A stretch of 64,000 bases of DNA from Alphaproteobacteria bacterium (GCA_017463185.1 JAFTPS010000008.1:62001-126000), one strand, 5' to 3'. Positions 50,313 through 60,749 are shown, numbered from the stretch's first letter. A program made the numbers and translations. Notes: generated by a model not told the origin, from the letters alone.

Positions 50313-51326
50313 TTATTTCTTGGATGCGGCCGTTGTAAAGAAACCCGGCATGGAAAAGTCATCGTCGTTTGCGGCAATACCCGCCCAACCAAACAAATCA
50401 CCCATAAAACTGTTGTCGTCACGTTTTATTTTTTTGAACGGCAGGATATTTTTTAACTTTCCAATTTTTCCGTGACTTTCCGCCCGTGGGGTTGGGACAA
50501 TTTTATCCTGGTTTTCGGCAAATTCGGATGCCAATTGTTCCAATGTTGCGTCTGCAGAATCCGCTTCGTCAAACATCGGCATTTCATCCATAATTGGGGA
50601 TTGGTCATCTGTGTCCGTGGGGTGTAATTCTTCACGCAGTGGCGTCATACTTTCCAGCAACTGTTCCAATGTTTTTTCAACAGGTGCACGAGGTGCTTCG
50701 TCCATCATTTCAACTTCGTCAACAGAAACTGTTTCGGTGACACTTTCCGCGACAAATGGCTCTTCTGCAGCTGTGGTGACGGTAATTTCAACCGGTTCGG
50801 TCACAATATCCTTTTCTATAATTTCCGGCTTTTTATCCACATCAACCGACACCGTTTCGGACGCGTCATCTGTGGGAGCGTCCTGATTTGCGGCCAGGAT
50901 AGATAAAATTGGGATTACTTTTTCCGCCTCTGTCGTTGTGGGGGTGGTATCTGGCTCAGCAATATTTTCAACGGGACCACTTTCCGCAATATCCACCTCT
51001 GCCGTCACGGCTTTACGGGCGCGCGATTTGCGGGCGGACTTTACCGGCTCTGGTACGGATTCAATAATTGGTTGAATTTCGGAAATTTGTTCGGGAATCG
51101 GGCTGGAATCATGTTGTTCGGTGGATTCAATAATTGGCGTATCAACGGGTTCTGTTGCCCCTTTCATATTAGTATTAGTCAATGCACAGTCCGCATCAAC
51201 CGGCACGCCAAACATAATCGTGTCCATCCCCAGGCCCAACGCCCCACGTACCTGGTCAAAAGCGGCACGAATTTCCGCCATATCAAAGACTTCACCACCC
51301 GAAATATAAATGATTTTTGTTTTCAT
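50313..51326 (-). CDS. Acidic low-complexity protein, unknown
   Basis: The 337-residue protein has a short folded N-terminus (TKIIYISGGEVFDMAEIRAAFDQVRGALGLG), a long Glu/Thr/Val/Pro-rich acidic linker (about 60-270) and a conserved-looking basic-to-acidic C-terminus (KIGKLKNILPFKKIKRDD, FGWAGIAANDDDFSMPGFF). It is probably an intrinsically disordered tether. No family is recognised. ATG 51326 begins the folded part. It is transcribed with the membrane protein at 49860. Confidence 0.55.
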   Translation of the reverse strand: MKTKIIYISGGEVFDMAEIRAAFDQVRGALGLGMDTIMFGVPVDADCALTNTNMKGATEPVDTPIIESTEQHDSSPIPEQISEIQPIIESVPEPVKSARKSRARKAVTAEVDIAESGPVENIAEPDTTPTTTEAEKVIPILSILAANQDAPTDDASETVSVDVDKKPEIIEKDIVTEPVEITVTTAAEEPFVAESVTETVSVDEVEMMDEAPRAPVEKTLEQLLESMTPLREELHPTDTDDQSPIMDEMPMFDEADSADATLEQLASEFAENQDKIVPTPRAESHGKIGKLKNILPFKKIKRDDNSFMGDLFGWAGIAANDDDFSMPGFFTTAASKK

Positions 51327-51409
51327 AAATCCATTCCCCCGCAATACATGTGTATAGTATATCACATTTTGGGGTTGAACGCATATAAAAAATGTCTTAA
51401 ACTAAAAAT

Positions 51410-51619
51410 ATGGCAGATATTAAACAACACATTTTCCAGGAACTGGCATCACTAGAAGAAGCGGCTGCTCGTCTGCGAGGAACCGCCGTCGCCGCTGGGA
51501 AACAAACGGATTTAGAGGTTGCAATCCTGACCGAACAGGTCAAAAATCTGCGGGATAAAAATGCCCGTGCAACTGATATGATTGAGCAATCTATATCTAT
51601 ATTAAAGAAGTTAAAATGA
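51410..51619 (+). CDS. Small coiled-coil protein (DUF4164-like)
   Basis: The 69-residue protein is a single coiled coil (FQELASLEEAAARLRG ... VAILTEQVKNLRDKNARATDMIEQSI). In alphaproteobacteria a DUF4164-type coiled-coil gene precedes zapA, as here with a four-base overlap. It may act with ZapA at the division ring. Confidence 0.65.
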   Translation: MADIKQHIFQELASLEEAAARLRGTAVAAGKQTDLEVAILTEQVKNLRDKNARATDMIEQSISILKKLK

Positions 51620-51894
51620 GTGTAGTATCCATACCAATTGTGAATAAAAATTATCCCATGGGCTGTGAAGACGGCCAGGAAGCCCGCCTGTTGGAATTGG
51701 GGAAAATGGTTGATACACGTGCGCGCCAGATTCTGGATAAAATTGGTCCTTTGCCGGAAAGTGCATTATTAGCGACGTTGTGTATAGTCCTGGCGGATGA
51801 AGTTCGTTCCCGCCCTGCCCCCGTCGCAACCGAGGCTGACTTGAAAGAAATCTTGGCTCGCATCCGTGAAATAAAGCACAAAATCAGCCAGTAA
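51616..51894 (+). CDS. zapA: Cell division protein ZapA
   Basis: The 92-residue protein shows the ZapA pattern: VSIPIVNKNYPMGCEDGQEARLLELGKMVD, then a C-terminal coiled coil (LKEILARIREIKHKI). ZapA cross-links FtsZ filaments. It overlaps the preceding coiled-coil gene by four bases and is followed by a strong terminator. Confidence 0.85.
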   Translation: MSVVSIPIVNKNYPMGCEDGQEARLLELGKMVDTRARQILDKIGPLPESALLATLCIVLADEVRSRPAPVATEADLKEILARIREIKHKISQ

Positions 51895-51899
51895 AAAAA

Positions 51900-51922
51900 A
51901 TCCCGCCGATGGCGGGATTTTT
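51900..51922. terminator. Bidirectional terminator after zapA
   Basis: ATCCCGCC (51900-51907) pairs with GGCGGGAT (51911-51918), with A-run left and T-run right. Confidence 0.85.
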
Positions 51923-53180
51923 ATTGATGGTGCTTGGCAGCATAGGCCAAGACATAGGGAACGAATTTATCGGCATGTGCGCCGCCCAGCCATGTACGCG
52001 GGATTAAAATACTGTTTTTCTGGCCAGCGGATAATTTAGGGCGAACTTCACCATTGGCGGCATTTATAATCTGGGGCAAATTTACCGATACCGCATCCAT
52101 AGTATGGGGAAGGATAAATGTAATCGTGTCCCCAGTTCGTAATTCATTTCTTAATTCAAGGGTGATATTTTCGTCATCCACCGCCGTTATTACACCCGCT
52201 GCGTGAAAGTCCGACGAACTGCGCGTTGTTTCATAGTTATGCGCACTGGGCCCCAGCGGTCCGTCAAAAAACGCCGTTGTATAACCGCGTGTTTCCAGAC
52301 GATTTAATTCCGCCATAAAGGGTTCTGGGTCAAAATTTTCGGAATCCGCCACATACGCATCCATCGCACAGCGATATGCGTGAACAACCGACCCAACATA
52401 GTATTCGGACCGATTGCGACCTTCTATTTTCAAACTATCTGGCGCAGCATCAATCACCTCGCCCAGTCGTGGCATCAGACACAAATCGCGTGAATTCATA
52501 ATGTATGCGCCACGTTCGTCCTCTTCTATCGGCATTTCAATACCTGATTCACGTTCGCGCAAAATCACATCGTATTTCCAGCGGCACAGTTGCGCACACG
52601 CCCCACGGTTCGCCGGACGACCAGTTATAAAATTAGACAATAAACAACGCCCAGAATACGACATACACATCGCACCATGTACAAAGATTTCCAGGCCAAT
52701 ATCGGGGCACTCTGCACGAATATTTTTAAATTCGTCATGTGATACTTCGCGCGCCAAAACACACAATTTTGCGCCCGCATTTTGCCAGAACTTCACGGTT
52801 TTTGCCGAACAAATGTTCGCCTGGGTTGAAATGTGGATAGGCATATCTGGGAAATTTTCACGCACCCACATCACAATCCCGGGATCAGATACAATCAACG
52901 CATCAGGTTGCAAATAACGAATAGTTTCCGCCACACGTGGCATATTTGCATATTCGTGGTCGTGCGCAAACAGGTTAAACGCCAAATATACTTTCTTGCC
53001 CGCGGCGTGCGCCAGTTCTATTCCTTGCTTTACTTCGTCGGTTGTGATTTTTGCACGTGCCCGCATAGAAAACCCAGGAAGGCCGGCATAAATAGCATCT
53101 GCGCCATATAAAATGGCGGTTTTAAAAGCGTCCAGCGTACCTGCCGGCGCCAATAGTTCAGGTAGTTTTTTCGTATTCAT
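51921..53180 (-). CDS. U32 family peptidase-like, tRNA hydroxylation protein (TrhP/YegQ-like)
   Basis: The 419-residue protein has the U32 signature (LEIFVHGAMCMSYSGRCLLSNF then GACAQLCRWKY) with conserved Cys ligands, an N-terminal TIM-barrel-like LLAPAGTLDAFKTAILYGADAIYAG and a C-terminal beta domain. Members of this subgroup hydroxylate tRNA uridine 34 (TrhP) or 23S rRNA (RlhA), using prephenate-derived chemistry in E. coli. Length favours TrhP. No obvious operon partner. Confidence 0.85.
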   Translation of the reverse strand: MNTKKLPELLAPAGTLDAFKTAILYGADAIYAGLPGFSMRARAKITTDEVKQGIELAHAAGKKVYLAFNLFAHDHEYANMPRVAETIRYLQPDALIVSDPGIVMWVRENFPDMPIHISTQANICSAKTVKFWQNAGAKLCVLAREVSHDEFKNIRAECPDIGLEIFVHGAMCMSYSGRCLLSNFITGRPANRGACAQLCRWKYDVILRERESGIEMPIEEDERGAYIMNSRDLCLMPRLGEVIDAAPDSLKIEGRNRSEYYVGSVVHAYRCAMDAYVADSENFDPEPFMAELNRLETRGYTTAFFDGPLGPSAHNYETTRSSSDFHAAGVITAVDDENITLELRNELRTGDTITFILPHTMDAVSVNLPQIINAANGEVRPKLSAGQKNSILIPRTWLGGAHADKFVPYVLAYAAKHHQ

Positions 53181-53227
53181 ACCCCCTATTCTGCCCGAAA
53201 TAAATACAAAGGCAAGGGAATTTTATA

Positions 53228-54283
53228 TTAAACTAAGGTTCTAGCAAGAGAAACATGAGTAGATATATACCGCGCCATAAAATCCCAGTCTGGGTCGCCA
53301 TTTGCCTGGACGGGCAATTTTATATTTAATTTCGCCAATTTATCCGCAGACAACATTTTGCTGTAATTAAAGTGACTGCCTATTTTTTTCAAAACCGTAC
53401 AAATAAATAACGCATTATGTTTATTCAGATTTTCATTATACAGTTTTAATACAGACGAACCAGCACCACCACGCCCTGCAAAATCACGTTCTTGATAAAA
53501 AGCACTACCGTCTAGGGGACTAACCGTTATACAATTTCCACGATCCAAATTTGCTTCGCGTTCCGCATTAACATATCTTTCAACCCCATTATTAAAATTT
53601 CCAGACGCAACAAATGGTATCGTGCCATCATCATAGTTTTTTGCACTGCGTGCAACGGGGCGAACAATCTGAAACAGTTGCCCGACATTAAATTCCGCCC
53701 AATCGGATGTTTTTACTTCACGTTTTTCATTCTTAAATTTTTTTACTCTTACAAAATCAATCTGTGTGTGTGTGTAGATTTCTGCGATAAATTGCTCCAT
53801 ATAGTCCCAGTCCGGCTTTCCATCTGGTGTTGTTGGCAGATAAATTGATTCTGTTGCCAATGCCTTTTGCGACCGTTTTTTTGCATAAGAATACCCTATC
53901 AACCAACCGTTTTTATTTATAAGCGTAGCCAAAAACAACGCAATATTTTTGGACATCTTGAACTTTGGTCGCAATATTTCCACGTGATCACTGGCGGAAA
54001 AGTCCTTATCTTGATAAAAGCACGATCCCAACACAGCACTATCAACTGTCAAGCAATTACCCAATTCGGTTTTGATGGCATAATATCCAAATATCCCATT
54101 ATTCGTCGCTTGGGTTGTGACATAAGGGTATTCACCATCGCCACTGGATTCTAAAACCAGTTTTTTGGTTGTTGTGCTGCCTGATATGTCAAACAAATCA
54201 GTCAGTTTGAATTTAGTCCAGTTTGAAATATCAACTGGTTTTGGTTGATTGTTATTTTTAATATAAGATAATAACCCACCCAT
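53228..54283 (-). CDS. Restriction-modification specificity subunit (BcgI B-like)
   Basis: The 351-residue protein contains two target-recognition domains of the HsdS type: about 18-165 (WTKFKLTDLFDISGSTTTKK, YPYVTTQATNNG) and about 190-345 (WAEFNVGQLFQIVRPVAR, IPFVASGNFNNGV), each followed by helical spacers. It starts in the stop codon region of the methyltransferase-nuclease gene (ATG 54283, or GTG 54286), so the two are coupled. Size fits the B subunit of BcgI-type enzymes. Confidence 0.8.
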   Translation of the reverse strand: MGGLLSYIKNNNQPKPVDISNWTKFKLTDLFDISGSTTTKKLVLESSGDGEYPYVTTQATNNGIFGYYAIKTELGNCLTVDSAVLGSCFYQDKDFSASDHVEILRPKFKMSKNIALFLATLINKNGWLIGYSYAKKRSQKALATESIYLPTTPDGKPDWDYMEQFIAEIYTHTQIDFVRVKKFKNEKREVKTSDWAEFNVGQLFQIVRPVARSAKNYDDGTIPFVASGNFNNGVERYVNAEREANLDRGNCITVSPLDGSAFYQERDFAGRGGAGSSVLKLYNENLNKHNALFICTVLKKIGSHFNYSKMLSADKLAKLNIKLPVQANGDPDWDFMARYISTHVSLARTLV

Positions 54284-54285
54284 CA

Positions 54286-56010
54286 CTAGTCCGCCTTTAC
54301 ATTAGTAATTGTTATCTTAAAGTCTTTTTCGTCTATTTGCGCTTCAAATAAAACATAATCTAAAACCGTTTTCTTAAAGTCTTTTTCGTCTATTGAAAAC
54401 TCTTGTTCTGGCATTTTATAACACAACGGCTCCGTTGCCAAAAGCCACTGGACAGAAGCATCTCCTGACTGTTTGTAAATTACATCAGCCCAATAATCTT
54501 CCAGCGCCGGCCATTTTTTTCTGATATCGTGCCGCCCCTGATTTTTAACCGTTTCGAAACCATCGTCTGGAATCCAACACGAGAAGATCTGCTTGTTTTC
54601 ATGTTTTTCATGGGCTTTGAATATAAATATTGACGTGCTAGCACCCGCCATACCCGCAAAAATATCAGGTAATTTAATTATCTTTTGCAATGTGTGATTT
54701 TGCAAAATACGCTCTGCTTTTTTCTTTTCCACCACTAATTTTTGGTCTGGCAAAATAAATGCACAAATTGCGCCGTCCATGACATTATCTAGTACATTTT
54801 CTACTATCTCCATACAACCATATTTTTTTTCGTATGGCGGATTCATTAACACACGCGTTATATTTCGTTCACGAATCCATTGACCGACCGCTGGCGTGCG
54901 ACTATCGTCGTGTGTCAAATTTGTCTTTCCATCTTTATGAATCAGCATATTGGCACACGCCAGTGTAAAGACCTCTTTGTCAAACTCAACCCCGAACAGG
55001 TGTTCATTTTTTATTTTCTTGACTGCCGCTTCATTCGCATTACCACCAACTTCACGTATCATATTTGCCATAGCCTTGGTCAAAAAAGCACCACTGCCAC
55101 AACAGGCATCTAAAACCCTATCTTTATGCGTTGTTCCCGTTATACGATACATCAGCGATGTTATGTGATCTGGGGTAAAAACCTGTCCCGCTTCGGATTT
55201 GCCCTTATACCGAGTAAATTCATTAAAAAATATCCCCATAACATCTTCGCCGTTCCAATAATCGGAATTCAAATGTTCAGAAATGGCATTCACAGAATCT
55301 ATAAAATCATCTATAGCATTAGCATTTTCAGAAAAATTACATTGAATCGACTTATACGACTCTTCTATTAAATCCAACTTTTGATTTATTCGTCTAGAAT
55401 CTTGATACGATTGTTTTAATGTCGATAAAACTGATGTATTCAACGTATCCCAGTTCATACCATGATACAACAATGCGCCATATCGCTTAGCAACCAATGC
55501 GCATGCTGTAAAAATCATACGATGATTTAAATTTTTTATACCAAAGTTAAAATGCAAGTTATCGTTTATTTTCTTGGTAAGTGTATAAATCAAATTCTTA
55601 TCAATTGAAGTCTGATTATACAGCTTCAAATAATACTCTTTCGCAAACAGTTGATTCTGCAAATCTAGTTTTCGACCATCTTTATAAACAACGGTATCAT
55701 ATCCGTTATACAAAATGCCTATAACTTTGTCATAGCGCCGTTTTGCAATATCTACATTCTTTTGTAATTCTCTAACCCATTCTTTTTTAGACAAATCTTT
55801 ATCCGACGACTTTGTTTCAAGAATAATTGCCGGCTCATTTCTACTCTCAGGAAAGAACCAACCGTCTGGCTTATCTACTATACCTTTGAACCCCAATTTA
55901 TTAAATGTGGTCAACTGACCAACACCCGCAACACACTTTTCAGAATTACACAACCCCAAAATTTGCCCCGCCTCTGTTCTAACTTCATCTTCTGTCTTGA
56001 ATTTAGCCAT
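54286..56010 (-). CDS. Fused nuclease-N6-adenine methyltransferase (BcgI A-like)
   Basis: The 574-residue protein combines an N-terminal nuclease-like segment with KPDGW (about 46) and AIILETKSS (about 64), fitting a PD...(E)xK core, and a gamma-type methyltransferase with AGQVFTPDHIT, motif I DACCGSGAFLTK and motif IV MNPPYEKKYG. A DNA-specificity subunit follows. This A-plus-B architecture is typical of type IIB/IIG systems such as BcgI, which cut on both sides of a bipartite site; no separate HsdR is present. Confidence 0.75.
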   Translation of the reverse strand: MAKFKTEDEVRTEAGQILGLCNSEKCVAGVGQLTTFNKLGFKGIVDKPDGWFFPESRNEPAIILETKSSDKDLSKKEWVRELQKNVDIAKRRYDKVIGILYNGYDTVVYKDGRKLDLQNQLFAKEYYLKLYNQTSIDKNLIYTLTKKINDNLHFNFGIKNLNHRMIFTACALVAKRYGALLYHGMNWDTLNTSVLSTLKQSYQDSRRINQKLDLIEESYKSIQCNFSENANAIDDFIDSVNAISEHLNSDYWNGEDVMGIFFNEFTRYKGKSEAGQVFTPDHITSLMYRITGTTHKDRVLDACCGSGAFLTKAMANMIREVGGNANEAAVKKIKNEHLFGVEFDKEVFTLACANMLIHKDGKTNLTHDDSRTPAVGQWIRERNITRVLMNPPYEKKYGCMEIVENVLDNVMDGAICAFILPDQKLVVEKKKAERILQNHTLQKIIKLPDIFAGMAGASTSIFIFKAHEKHENKQIFSCWIPDDGFETVKNQGRHDIRKKWPALEDYWADVIYKQSGDASVQWLLATEPLCYKMPEQEFSIDEKDFKKTVLDYVLFEAQIDEKDFKITITNVKAD

Positions 56011-56163
56011 ATTCCGCCCTTTCTCAATCTAAAGTCACTAAGCGTATAATACACCAAAAAACAATAAAAAGCAAACCATACAGCCCCGCACAACTGCTAA
56101 ATAAGGCTTTTATGATTTTTTTGCTTGCGTTGCGCGCGTGGATATGTATAATTGTGGGGCATT

Positions 56164-56239
56164 GCCGGTTTAGCTCAGCTGGTAGAGCGGCTGATTTGTA
56201 ATCAGTAGGTCGTTGGTTCAAGTCCGACAACCGGCACCA
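56164..56239 (+). tRNA. tRNA-Thr (TGT anticodon)
   Basis: A full 76-nt cloverleaf with encoded CCA. Acceptor GCCGGTT pairs with AACCGGC, the anticodon stem GCTGA/TCAGT encloses TTTGTAA (anticodon TGT), and the T-arm is GTTGG-TTCAAGT-CCGAC. Confidence 0.95.
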
Positions 56240-56244
56240 GATTC

Positions 56245-56266
56245 CCGCGGATTTCCGCGGTTTTTT
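56245..56266 (+). terminator. Terminator after tRNA-Thr
   Basis: CCGCGGA (56245-56251) pairs with TCCGCGG (56254-56260), followed by six T. Confidence 0.85.
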
Positions 56267-56269
56267 ATT

Positions 56270-56648
56270 TGTTTTGAAAATCACTATTTTTTGAATTTTA
56301 TGGCATTTTTTTGTGTTTTTTGGAATAAAATGTCCCAAATTTGGACCAAAAAAATCCCCATAAAAGCCACAGAAAACCGCGATAAAATCATCGGCACACT
56401 AAAAATTTTTTTATGGTCCAGTTTTGGTCCAGCGCCTTGTAATTTTTTGCCCCGACAACGGCCAAATGTTTTTATGGTACAGTCATGCCACCCAACAACC
56501 AAATCGCTGACACAGGGCATTTATTGCGCAGAAATACGGCAAAAAAGCATTCTTTTTACACAGAAACCAAATTTTAACCCGACAATCATAGGGGGGGTAT
56601 GGGATACCGTCCCTCTGATTTCCACAATTTGTGCAAATTACATATTTG
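56270..56648. other. Non-coding stretch between tRNA-Thr and the autotransporter
   Basis: The stretch is AT-rich with short inverted copies of TTTGGACCA/TGGTCCA (around 56340-56430). I find no convincing gene, and open frames here look random. It could hold an attachment-site scar of an element integrated at the tRNA, but I see no repeat of the tRNA 3' end in the window. Confidence 0.4.
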
Positions 56649-59600
56649 CTAGAACGCAAATCTTATTCCAGCTTTCAGATTCATATAACTGTCGCTGTCG
56701 GTAAAGTATTGTGCATTACCGTACAGGTTCAATCGACCGCTGTCATACTTGAATCCGATTGTTGCTGCACCACGATAATCGTACAAGTTATCATCATACA
56801 GATTAAATGTACCGTCCATACCACGTATGCCCAATTCAATGTTATAACAATCGCCAAATTCACGATATGCCATCAGTCCCGTATTGAATGATAATCTGGA
56901 ATTGTCTGCAAGTGTACGATCATATTTTGCATACAGTCCCAAACCGGCTTCTACTGATACCAGATTTGAATCTGGGATAATCAGACCATACATCTTGTTT
57001 TCTTCATGTCCGCTTTGGTTATAAACAATTGTATTCAACCCCAGGTTCGGTGCAACAGTCCAATTACCAAAGGTCAAAGGATACCGGATGTCGTTCATCA
57101 AGCCAAAGATACGCTTTTCAATATAACCCTCATAAGACATGTTATTGAATCCCTGACGATTATATTCGCTGCGTGCAAAGCCCATCTTTGGATTCACAAT
57201 AACTTCATACCCAGAGTCAGTATAGGTCATTGGCATATAGAACAGCCCGATTGTATTCTGGCGGTTGATGCCATCGTCGTTACCGGTGCTGATATTTGCC
57301 ATTGATATCCCATAACCCATTTTCCATTTGTCTGAAATACGGTCAATCGACAGGCCATAACTGCCCGAACCAACACCGCTTTGATTGCTGAACGAGAAGT
57401 AATTTACACCACCGCTGATATCGACATCATCACGACCACTGGTTTCAAACAGCTGTTCATTCATGGAAAAGTTCATTTCACGCATAGCCGCCAAATCTTC
57501 GTTGGCAAACTGATTGAATGCACCGAGGCCTGAGAACCCATTCAAAGCCCCCATAAATGCAGCATTTGTGCCGATAGACTTCAAATCACCAAACAAATCG
57601 GTATTATTGCCTGTTGCATAGTTGCGTTCCAAAAATGCAGCCAAAGATTTGTTGTCTGTGAATTCATCAAACCCACGCATAGTCATAACAACATCGTGCC
57701 CGTTACTGGCCAATCTCGCATTAAACAAAGCAGATTCAGATACCAGATTCAAACCAGACACATCACCTGCATCAATCATGTTTTCGGCCACATAGGTTGT
57801 CTGATTACCACTGGACACCAATTCGCTGGATATATTCAAGTCGCCAGTTATCGCATCCGTTGCCACAAATCGAGAACCAGCGGCGGCACGTACAGTTCCA
57901 CCCATTGAGTTCAAACTAAGTGTATCTGCAGACATCGTCCCCGCATTTACCAAGGTTGACCCATTTAAGACTATATAATTGCCGGTATTGCAATCAGCAC
58001 CGCTACACACATCGCCATTTAATGTGATTGTAGCAGTGATTACCGCATCCTGATAATTATAAACCGTTGAACCACTCTCAGCGTATATACCATAAGCTTC
58101 GCCATCAGCTGCTATATTAATTGCACCATAATTGGTTACGACACTACCCGATTTAGCATAAATTCCAAATGCTTTACTGTTTGCGTTCATAGCAGGTTCA
58201 TATAAAGTCCCATCGGTGTCCACATACAAATTCTGTGTTATGTTGATTTCACCAAAATTATCTATAACGGAGCCCTCGCCACCATACATACCGACGGCAA
58301 TGCCACCACCAATATTGTTTATATTTATTATACCGCCATTTGTTATGCTGCCACTGTTTGTAACCATACCATACGCATTACCCGTCCCAAGATTTTGTAT
58401 ATTGATATTGGAATTTGCTGTTCCTTGCTTGCCATTTTCTGCCATAGTTGTGCCATACATACCATAAACATTTCCATTCACATAATTGATTAAATCTATA
58501 TTTGCATTAACTGCCCCTATACAATATCCATCCCAACATTCATTTTCAATATTTGCGCCAAACATGCCATACGCGGCGCCAGAGCCCTTATTTAGTATTT
58601 TTATACTCCCGCTGCCGTTTCGCGATGCATTCACAGCTAAACCCGAAGTTGTATACATACCATACGCATTACCAATACTATTGTTTGATATAACAATCTG
58701 ACCATTTGCCTCCTCAGGTCTTGAGGTATTGTTACCCGCACTGTAAGCATTGTATATTTTATCACCATACATTCCATAAACATTACCCGAAGAATCATTT
58801 GTTATATTTATATTGCCATTAGCTCTCATTTGCAAATGGCCGTTATATGCGTTGTAGGTTGAATCAGAGCCACTAAACATACCAAAAGCATTACCCTCCG
58901 CCACATTTTTAATCGTTATGTCCCCTGTGCCATATTCTGCATTTACTGAATCATATATAGAACCATAATAATCTCCGCTACTTATAACATACATACCATA
59001 CGCATTCCCTGCACCGTTATTCACTATATTTATTTTTGCATAAACGCCCGAAAAATAATCATGCTCCACACTGCTCAATACATTTGAAACGTGTGTATTT
59101 CTTAAATGCGGCCCCCACATACCATACACATTACCGTCGCCCATATTATTTATGTCTATCGTTGCGATTGGCCGAAAAGATTCACCCCCATGCGTCCTAT
59201 TATTATAATTTACATATGAATTTACGGAAAAGGACGGTGTGTCTGCACTAACATCAGCCATACTATTGTAGATACCATAAACATCCCCATTGCCAATATT
59301 GGAAATAGTTATTCCACCGCCCGATGCCAAATTTTCTGAATCGCTAGAATTAGCAGTTAACTCACCAAGATTATTTGTATGTTTGACCCCTACAACATCC
59401 CCATCACCACTATTTTTGATATATATTATGCGGTTATTACCAATACTTACTGGCCAACCGCCATTTTGGACATCGTCAATTAATATTGCTGTAACATTGC
59501 TGTCTGTAGAATTATTTATGTTTACTATGCTATAATACGATGACTGCGAAGAATTAGATATTCCTACAATATCTTCTTCTGACGTCGAATTATTTATCAC

Positions 59601-60749
59601 TATCGAATCTCTTCTTTGGCGACATCCTGCGCTGGTCCAATTTGTATACCCAGGTTCACAAATACAATTTGAGCCATCACTGTACGCATGGGGTCCACAA
59701 TTTGATAAGTCATGACAGCCAACCTCAGATTTCCAATTCCCATATCCTGAGACACATATGCATTTAGTTTCAGACCAATTAGCGTTTGCACCACATTGTA
59801 TTGGTTCGCACTCTTTATAAACCACATCACCAGATTGACAGGTGTTCCCTGTTTCTTGATACATGCCTGTGCAAGAAGTGGTATTATACGAGCAATCTGC
59901 AGGTGTGTCACATAAATATTCTGTCCAACCGTTTTCACAAGAACAGCTATCTGTGACTTGAGAGCCATGCACACAATTTAATTTCTGATACACTTGCCCA
60001 TTCTGCTCAATATAATTATCACTGTCTAATACACATTGCACATATATTTTATCGCCAGATTGGCATGTGGCACCTGTTGCAACATACCCATATGCACACG
60101 AGACGGTCGTATAAGGACACACCTCTGGCACATCACAATTTTTACCACTCCACCCAGCATCACAAACGCATCCCTGTTCAGACCAAACGCCATGCGCACC
60201 ACACTTAATCGGTTCGCACTCTTTATAAACCACATCACCTGATTGACAAACATTTCCTGTTTCTTGATACGCCCCAGAACACGATGTTGTTTGATAATCA
60301 CAAGTTGATTGCACACAGCGTTTATAAACAGTTGTCCCAGACAAACATATGTCACCTAAAACTTCATCATAACCTGCACCACATTCTTTATGATAATCAG
60401 CCGAGCATGTTTGCGCCACATCGCACTTAAACCATACGCCCGTTCCATCATCAACATTACAATAGTCTGCGCTATTTTTTACCCATCCATCTGGACACGA
60501 ATCTGAATAGCCATATAAATATCCGCGCTCCCTACAGGATGCATTCTGGTTTTGATTCGCTTCGAGCTTGTTATCATCATCGCTTGAGCCACTTCCTCCC
60601 GACATAGTAACAGCACTACCGACAACAACGGCTGCACCAACACCAGCCAATGACCACTTACTAAGCTCGAATAGAGACCATGGTTTACTTGCTGTCACTA
60701 CTTTTTGAATAAAGGCTTGATATTGTTCTGCAGGTATTTTTTTATACAT
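56649..60749 (-). CDS. Large autotransporter with EGF-like Cys-rich head and YGMYG repeats
   Basis: The 1366-residue protein has an N-terminal helix plus hydrophobic segment (WSLAGVGAAVVVGSAV) as export signal. A Cys-rich, EGF-like region (about 70-385) follows, with duplicated blocks such as ETGNVCQSGDVVYKECEPI and CVCDAGWSGKNCD. A passenger of about 600 residues has roughly a dozen repeats centred on GNVYGMYG or GNAYGMY with N-rich beta strands. The C-terminal autotransporter barrel (about 1085-1366) ends in ...LKAGIRFAF, with the terminal Phe that BamA recognises. The start overlaps the end of the ankyrin-like gene by 52 bases. It is likely a surface adhesin. Confidence 0.85.
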   Translation of the reverse strand: MYKKIPAEQYQAFIQKVVTASKPWSLFELSKWSLAGVGAAVVVGSAVTMSGGSGSSDDDNKLEANQNQNASCRERGYLYGYSDSCPDGWVKNSADYCNVDDGTGVWFKCDVAQTCSADYHKECGAGYDEVLGDICLSGTTVYKRCVQSTCDYQTTSCSGAYQETGNVCQSGDVVYKECEPIKCGAHGVWSEQGCVCDAGWSGKNCDVPEVCPYTTVSCAYGYVATGATCQSGDKIYVQCVLDSDNYIEQNGQVYQKLNCVHGSQVTDSCSCENGWTEYLCDTPADCSYNTTSCTGMYQETGNTCQSGDVVYKECEPIQCGANANWSETKCICVSGYGNWKSEVGCHDLSNCGPHAYSDGSNCICEPGYTNWTSAGCRQRRDSIVINNSTSEEDIVGISNSSQSSYYSIVNINNSTDSNVTAILIDDVQNGGWPVSIGNNRIIYIKNSGDGDVVGVKHTNNLGELTANSSDSENLASGGGITISNIGNGDVYGIYNSMADVSADTPSFSVNSYVNYNNRTHGGESFRPIATIDINNMGDGNVYGMWGPHLRNTHVSNVLSSVEHDYFSGVYAKINIVNNGAGNAYGMYVISSGDYYGSIYDSVNAEYGTGDITIKNVAEGNAFGMFSGSDSTYNAYNGHLQMRANGNINITNDSSGNVYGMYGDKIYNAYSAGNNTSRPEEANGQIVISNNSIGNAYGMYTTSGLAVNASRNGSGSIKILNKGSGAAYGMFGANIENECWDGYCIGAVNANIDLINYVNGNVYGMYGTTMAENGKQGTANSNINIQNLGTGNAYGMVTNSGSITNGGIININNIGGGIAVGMYGGEGSVIDNFGEINITQNLYVDTDGTLYEPAMNANSKAFGIYAKSGSVVTNYGAINIAADGEAYGIYAESGSTVYNYQDAVITATITLNGDVCSGADCNTGNYIVLNGSTLVNAGTMSADTLSLNSMGGTVRAAAGSRFVATDAITGDLNISSELVSSGNQTTYVAENMIDAGDVSGLNLVSESALFNARLASNGHDVVMTMRGFDEFTDNKSLAAFLERNYATGNNTDLFGDLKSIGTNAAFMGALNGFSGLGAFNQFANEDLAAMREMNFSMNEQLFETSGRDDVDISGGVNYFSFSNQSGVGSGSYGLSIDRISDKWKMGYGISMANISTGNDDGINRQNTIGLFYMPMTYTDSGYEVIVNPKMGFARSEYNRQGFNNMSYEGYIEKRIFGLMNDIRYPLTFGNWTVAPNLGLNTIVYNQSGHEENKMYGLIIPDSNLVSVEAGLGLYAKYDRTLADNSRLSFNTGLMAYREFGDCYNIELGIRGMDGTFNLYDDNLYDYRGAATIGFKYDSGRLNLYGNAQYFTDSDSYMNLKAGIRFAF

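Noticed and set aside
56213-56704. Plus-strand open frame after tRNA-Thr
   Set aside because: It begins inside the tRNA, has a random, Pro/Phe-rich composition without a ribosome-binding site and overlaps the autotransporter end.
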